A stretch of DNA of 64,000 nucleotides, from contig OU612069.1 in assembly GCA_914767715.1 (NCBI GenBank), positions 14,693,387 through 14,757,386 on the forward strand, given 5' to 3'. The DNA comes from Membranipora membranacea (Eukaryota > Bryozoa > Gymnolaemata > Cheilostomatida > Membraniporidae). The translations under genes were made by a program, and so were the position numbers. The notes beneath the pieces were generated by a model. That model searched no databases, had not been told where the DNA came from, and saw only the letters and a program-made list of their open reading frames with translations. This document shows, one piece after another, positions 59,343 through 64,000 of the stretch; position 1 is the first letter of the stretch, and each line of letters starts with the position of its first letter.

Positions 59343-62300
59343 GTCAGCATACCAAGAGTTGAAGCTGGAGAGTGTGGCAGAGGTTAAAACTGTGATGTAT
59401 GGAACTATAGCTAACATTGCTTCATCATTTTTGATGGTTAGTGTGGAAAATGTCAAGGCAGGTCAAGGTCAACCTTCAAGTAAAAACTCTTTTTTTGGTG
59501 GCCCGTTGTTTTGGAGGAAAAACTTGTCCTGAAAAATATGAGGTTCAGGAGACTAACAACAGGAGAACCTGTTAAAAGGAGCTAAGACAAAAGCACATTG
59601 CAAAATCCAAGCAGGATAAACTTAATTCAACCAACTACAGTGTAAGCTGGTTAATTTATACTTATAATTCAAAATTCCTGTTAATTAACACAAGGAAATT
59701 TGGTCCCTTCAGCTAGATCTCGATGCATTCTAAAGTCACTTAATTCAAACTCTGTTTAATTAGAACAAATTTTCGTGGTCCCCAGAGGTTTGAATTGAGT
59801 GAACCGCACTGTATTTTTTTAATTTAACATAATCATGTTGTATTATCAGTATATCTCTCTGTTGGCAGATTGACAGATTTGATGGCACAATACTATGGGC
59901 TGGAGTCAACATGGTTGACCGCGAAAGTTGTTTCATGAAATATGACTTAAACGTCAACGGCTTTGGTTTTCCAGCAGGTTAGTTTGAGCTAACACATAGA
60001 TGTTAATTAATATTCAGCGGAATATAAACTTTGTTAACCACTGAACTAACTGAACATTATGATCAAATGATTTTGTTTAGGTTCTTTGTTTTACAGCTGT
60101 TTATATCTTCAATTTGACAAGTTCAGCTATTAAACTGGTCCTGGTTTAGCAGGGCAGCTGTTTGGACATATAATTCGAAATTCCTTCAAAAGTCAGGCTA
60201 AGGTGCAGACCGTGCATACTTCGGGTTCAAGAACAAGACCTGTAGAGTAAGTCCTTCATGAAGGAACTGACATTACGGCAAACGCATGTTTTGAAGCAGT
60301 TTTCATGGCAGTAAAATAATACAGATTGAGTTTACCATGGACTGATAAGCTTGTGAATTGCACAACTTTCGACCTTCTCCCATCCAGCAGCTAAAAATCA
60401 TTTCACTATAAACAGAATCTAATGTGCTGGGAACGGCCAAAAAAATGGTCCAAAAAGAGGCAGTTAGGAGCGGATGTGAGTAGTAGTGTATGCTGTTGTC
60501 CTTCCTTTCAAGCAACTCAAATAATCTGCCATTTTCAACAATCAAACTGATTGGATTACATGCTTCATTGGGTTTGAAAGTGTAATAGCCAGTGATATAT
60601 GATCTTAGGCTACTGCGCATAGACCATTCACTCATCCATTGAATCAGTGAATTCCTGATTTGATACTGGTACGCCATTCATCCTAACCAGGCGCCTGCGG
60701 CACGGGACTAAAATTATTATAGGCCCACTGTGTGTTTGCCCAACCTGCATGCAGTAACAATATCCCCTTCTGCCTCGTCGATCAAATGATTAACCGGGTG
60801 TCTGACGTACAAGAGTTAAGGACACGGCTTGACTACTCTGGGTCCCAGTACCTGTTTTCTAGATAACTTTCATCGCAGTGAAAAATGTAGACTGAGACCA
60901 TGCTTATGTTTCAGTTGGCGCTGGTTATTGCGGGAGAGACAACACAACATATGGTGATGGAGTAGCTGCTGAAGCGCACATTCAATTCCCTTACTGGCCA
61001 CAGCAGCTATCGAACGGAGATATACTGTTTGCTGATTCAAAAACCTGCATCAGACGGTTACATGGTTTAGAGGTGATGACTATTATAGGTAATTAACATT
61101 TTGCAAATTGTTGTATATTTTTGAGTTGGCCCTCCTTGATTTGGAGGCCCCCTCCTGATCTGCGAGTCTGTTATAGAGCACAGTCCATATAGACTAGGAC
61201 CTATAAATTTCATTTGAAATCCTCTATGTTGTCCTGATTGGCTGACCAACAAGATACATATTGAGGTGCAAAGGTCATTTATCTTCCATTCATTGCTTCA
61301 CCTCTGGTCAGGTGACAGTGGAGCTCCGAATTATAGGTAAAAGCTTTTTTCCTAAAACTTTTTCTATGACTCAGTAAACGTATCCGATGAAGAATTGCCC
61401 ATGGAAGTTTGTGCCATCCCTACTTGCAAATGACCTACCATAACTGTATCAAAGGTTTTTCCTTTAATTTCAAATACATTATTGATGAACATTTACCATT
61501 GAAGGGGAATGCGGAAGCAATCTTGTCGACGGTATTAACGAAATTGAAGGATTCCTGTACTATGAAGAAAAAGGCTTGTGGCTGTTTTCGCGACTGGGAG
61601 AGGTTAGATAATGTTATAATTATTTTATTTTTAGCAGATTGAGGTTACAGCAAGTATAATATATTTGCATCCAGTTTTTTTAACAAAAATGATATACTCT
61701 TCTAAATTCTAGACTCAGATCATCGCATTTTTAAATCGGACACTCAATCATGACAAATCTCAAATTCCCAAAGCTTTTCTTGGCAATAGTGTTGGGAGTT
61801 GTCCCTAGGGATTATCATTCCGACACACTGCATCGAGAGAGAATATGAAGACATGGCGTTGTCAAGTTTTTGCATGTAATGATGTCAATGCCAACTTCAT
61901 AAGGACTGTCAGACAGTGTCAAACCATTCAAGACCACACAGATAAGCAATTTATAATATTAATACTAATCACTGTAGTTCTGCTATAGTTATGCACCTAC
62001 TTCTACATGACTGTTTTAAGTGTGTAGCCCAACACAACTGTTGGAGTTGTTGGAGGCCACACTGACCAAAAAAACTTATATAATATAAAGTGTCACCTTC
62101 GGCTCAAGCTTTGTGAAGATGTGGGTCATGAAGTTGCCCAGTACTGTACAAGCCCAAAGATGATGTGTTTATTTGTCTCATCAATTAGAGAAATAAAATG
62201 CTTCATGTGAGTGCTCTCTTTTTAAAAGTATGGACGGTAAAAATAAATGGATGAAAATTCATATAAAAAGTTTACTTTTAAAAAAAACGCTATTTAAATA

Positions 62301-63860
62301 GTGAACACAGTTAGCTCTAAAACAAAGTTTACTCCGTACCGGATGGTGGAATAACGGCCTGATGGGCATTGAGTAAATGTCGACATAGGAGTTTGTTCGG
62401 TTGCCACCATGCGAAGACTCTTTGTAGCAAGTTTGTTGTGGTAGAGATTGGCTACTGCGGTGAAGATGATATCTCCTGCGAGACAAACGGCTGAGCGCAC
62501 CACTCGCTGTAGATGTTTTTTTAGAGTCTGCACTAAGATGAGAATATATCACTACTAGATGGTAGAGTAGGATGCTTTCGATGAAGGATTTGTAGCATGA
62601 TGTAATCAATCTGGTATCTATTCCCAGATGATACAGCTTACTCATAATGTGAAGTCGAGTTCTAGCTTTCTTTACAGTTCGGTTGGCAGAGGCTGTAAAG
62701 TCAAGTTTAGTAGTTACTACTGCTGCCACTTCTATATTATTCATATTACTGTAAAGACTGAATTTATGCATAGGCCTATATGCTATGCTGATTACGCTTC
62801 ATGCAATGCTTTTAGAGTCTATCCGCAAATTCAAATTTTCATTCCTTTTGATTCAGAAAATGTTGATGGCTTTTGATGGCAATATTTCACTAGCTACGAT
62901 GATTGAATATGGTGAGGAGAACTTCTATTCCAACATGGTGTTTTTGGATCCACTCAATGAGGCACATGTTTGGATGAGTACACCTAAAGGTTAGTTATCA
63001 TACTGGAAGTTCACATTTGGTTAAATGATTCTGTAGTTATCAAAATTTGAAAAAATGTTGTTTCACCCTATTTTCAAATGCAAAATTGATCAGTGCTCAC
63101 TGATCGAAAGTCATTATTGCCATGACCGTCCGTAATCTATGTAGGTGGAAAATTCAAAGTTTCTTCTACTATCATGTCAATCTTGATAGTCTGATAACAG
63201 ATGGTGGTACTGGTATGGAATTTGAAAAGAATTATAAATTAAACGTTATTTAATTGATATTAGTTGTGTAATAAACTTGTAGGCCACACACTCTGGTCCG
63301 ACATCAATAGATGGATTCGTTCAAGTCATCACAATATTACAGATGTTTTGAAAATGTTAAGTGCAATGTACAACTCCAAAACTATATTGAACTTGATAAC
63401 CGGATTACTGACTCTTTAGGTTTAAGAAATCGATTGAATAGGAAAAACCCGTGGACAGCTTATCAAGTTCCAGTGTTTAAAAGGTGAACAAGTTTTGATT
63501 TTTTTTTTCTATTTTTAGTATAGCTCACTTGTATGAATACTTCAATATATTAATGATTATATCTTTCATATCCGCTCCCTTCCAAAACATGGAATATTGG
63601 CATCTCAAAACTGACATTGCAAAAAACAGTGTTTAAGATCCCCAAATTAAGTAAGATTGTTGTCTCTGCTTTGTATTGTATTTTTGTTTCTAGGTGTGGT
63701 CATACATGACTTGACTTATGTTGAGAGGCCTCAACTGGAGGAGGAGGAAGAAGAAGAAGAAGTGAACCGATTTGCCAAAAGATCTGTAAGTCGTGCCAAG
63801 CGAGACAATATTGAAGAAGAAGAAGAACCTTCGATTCCAACCATCAGATATTTACTTTAG
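59343..63860 (+). CDS. NHL/beta-propeller-like gene, 3' part (6 exons)
   Basis: Exons: 59343-59436, 59869-59977, 60915-61088, 61505-61602, 62857-62989, 63694-63860; all junctions keep phase. The protein reads blade-like units: SFLMIDRFDGTILWAGVN; YGDGVAAEAHIQFPYW with NGDILFADSKTCIRRLHGLE and VMTIIG; then NLVDGINEIEGFLYYEEKGLWLFSRLGE. These follow the NHL plan (GDG..A...F..P, GD.l.aDs...IR, v.tiaG). The tail has EEEEEEE runs and two Lys-Arg sites (FAKRSV, RAKRDN). The 5' end is missing: exon 1 listed here enters in phase 2. Only two to three blades are visible, so the full propeller must extend upstream or the protein is a shortened form. Exon 4's acceptor (CCATTGAAG) is weak. Confidence 0.65.
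60915..61088 (+). CDS. NHL-like gene: clearest NHL blade exon
   Basis: 58 codons, phase 1 to 1. Holds GAGYCGRDNTTYGDGVAAEA, then IQFPYWPQQLSNGDILFADS, then TCIRRLHGLEVMTIIG, the most complete NHL-type repeat in the window. An alternative donor (GAG then GTGATG) at 61072 would cut the final strand. A 25-base mini-exon-like stretch at 61317-61341 ends in the same TTATAG-GTAA context but breaks the frame, so I left it out. Confidence 0.7.
62259..62771 (-). mobile_element. Non-LTR retrotransposon 3' fragment in an intron
   Basis: Minus strand: LDFTASANRTVKKARTRLHI, then LYHLGIDTRLITSCYKSFIE, SILLYHLVVIY, and after a frameshift LQRVVRSAVCLAGDIIFTAV and QCPSGRYSTIRYG, the landmarks of a Jockey/CR1-like reverse-transcriptase C-terminus. 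It lies antisense in intron 4 of the NHL-like gene. Confidence 0.75.
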
Positions 63861-63873
63861 TAAGATATTACAG

Positions 63874-63879
63874 AATAAA
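63874..63879 (+). terminator. Polyadenylation signal of the NHL-like gene
   Basis: AATAAA 13 bases after the stop codon, followed by AT-rich DNA, implying a very short 3' UTR unless a later signal is used. Confidence 0.55.
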
Positions 63880-64000
63880 AAATATATATATTTATTCATT
63901 TAGTTTGGGATGATAGATCAGTGGAAGGTTTGCATTTTTTGGCATTATTTTATATTTTGGGACGAGGGCTTTTAAACATCATTATTCAATGTGGATGTTG

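Noticed and set aside
62628-62876. Plus frame crossing into an NHL-like exon
   Set aside because: Its first part is the antisense of the LINE fragment; only the part after the TTTTGATTCAG acceptor at 62856 is likely exon.

Overview
This is an AT-rich animal nuclear genome window. Short coding exons are separated by GT-AG introns with matching phases, two genes end near AATAAA signals, and the DNA between is full of RTE- and CR1/Jockey-like LINE remains, tRNA-derived SINEs, foldback elements and minisatellites. There are no bacterial operons or ribosome binding sites. The repeat content suggests a marine invertebrate, possibly an echinoderm or a relative, but I cannot name a species. All assignments rest on reading motifs and splice phases by eye; no search was run.

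0-3 kb (minus-strand coding signals): a first exon of a small single-pass membrane protein (1995-2125) and an internal exon of a basic, hydrophilic protein (560-720). A good CTCF-type motif lies at the left edge. Diverged tandem copies of a non-coding sequence follow at 2.1-3.05 kb.

3-17 kb (repeat country): a non-coding unit of about 3.5 kb appears three times, with copies I and II head to tail (3.1-6.7 and 6.7-9.2 kb) and copy III at 13.4-17 kb. Copy II carries a LINE insertion. Between the copies lie a foldback element with 15-bp minisatellite arms (9.63-10.09 kb) and two adjacent minisatellites of about 59 bp and exactly 40 bp (11.5-12.2 kb).

17-30 kb: nested inverted repeats (18.2-19.9 kb, with a 377-bp TTAA-flanked element inserted in one arm), a C-rich minisatellite (20.1 kb), a 105-bp hAT-type miniature element with an 8-bp target duplication (22.74 kb), a 107-bp repeat family (25-26.3 kb) and a decayed minus-strand LINE (27.7-29.35 kb).

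30.2-55.4 kb (+): one large gene, about 16 exons and about 1,600 codons with continuous splice phase. Its first exons resemble atlastin/GBP-type dynamin-family GTPases, but every nucleotide-binding motif is altered: the P-loop Gly-Lys is Arg-Thr, the switch Thr is lost, DxxG has become AYGG, and RD is YD. This pseudo-GTPase head is joined to a hydrophobic segment, two related acidic Ser/Thr-rich exons and a long C-terminal region that I do not recognise. It is my best candidate for something undescribed. Intron 3 holds a minus-strand RTE LINE lacking its catalytic FADD block and interrupted by a SINE.

59.3-63.9 kb (+): the 3' part of a second gene, whose exons look like NHL-type beta-propeller blades and whose tail is acidic with two Lys-Arg sites. 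Its 5' end was not found. An opposite-strand LINE fragment sits in one of its introns. The two large genes share a strand but there is no direct evidence of a functional link.
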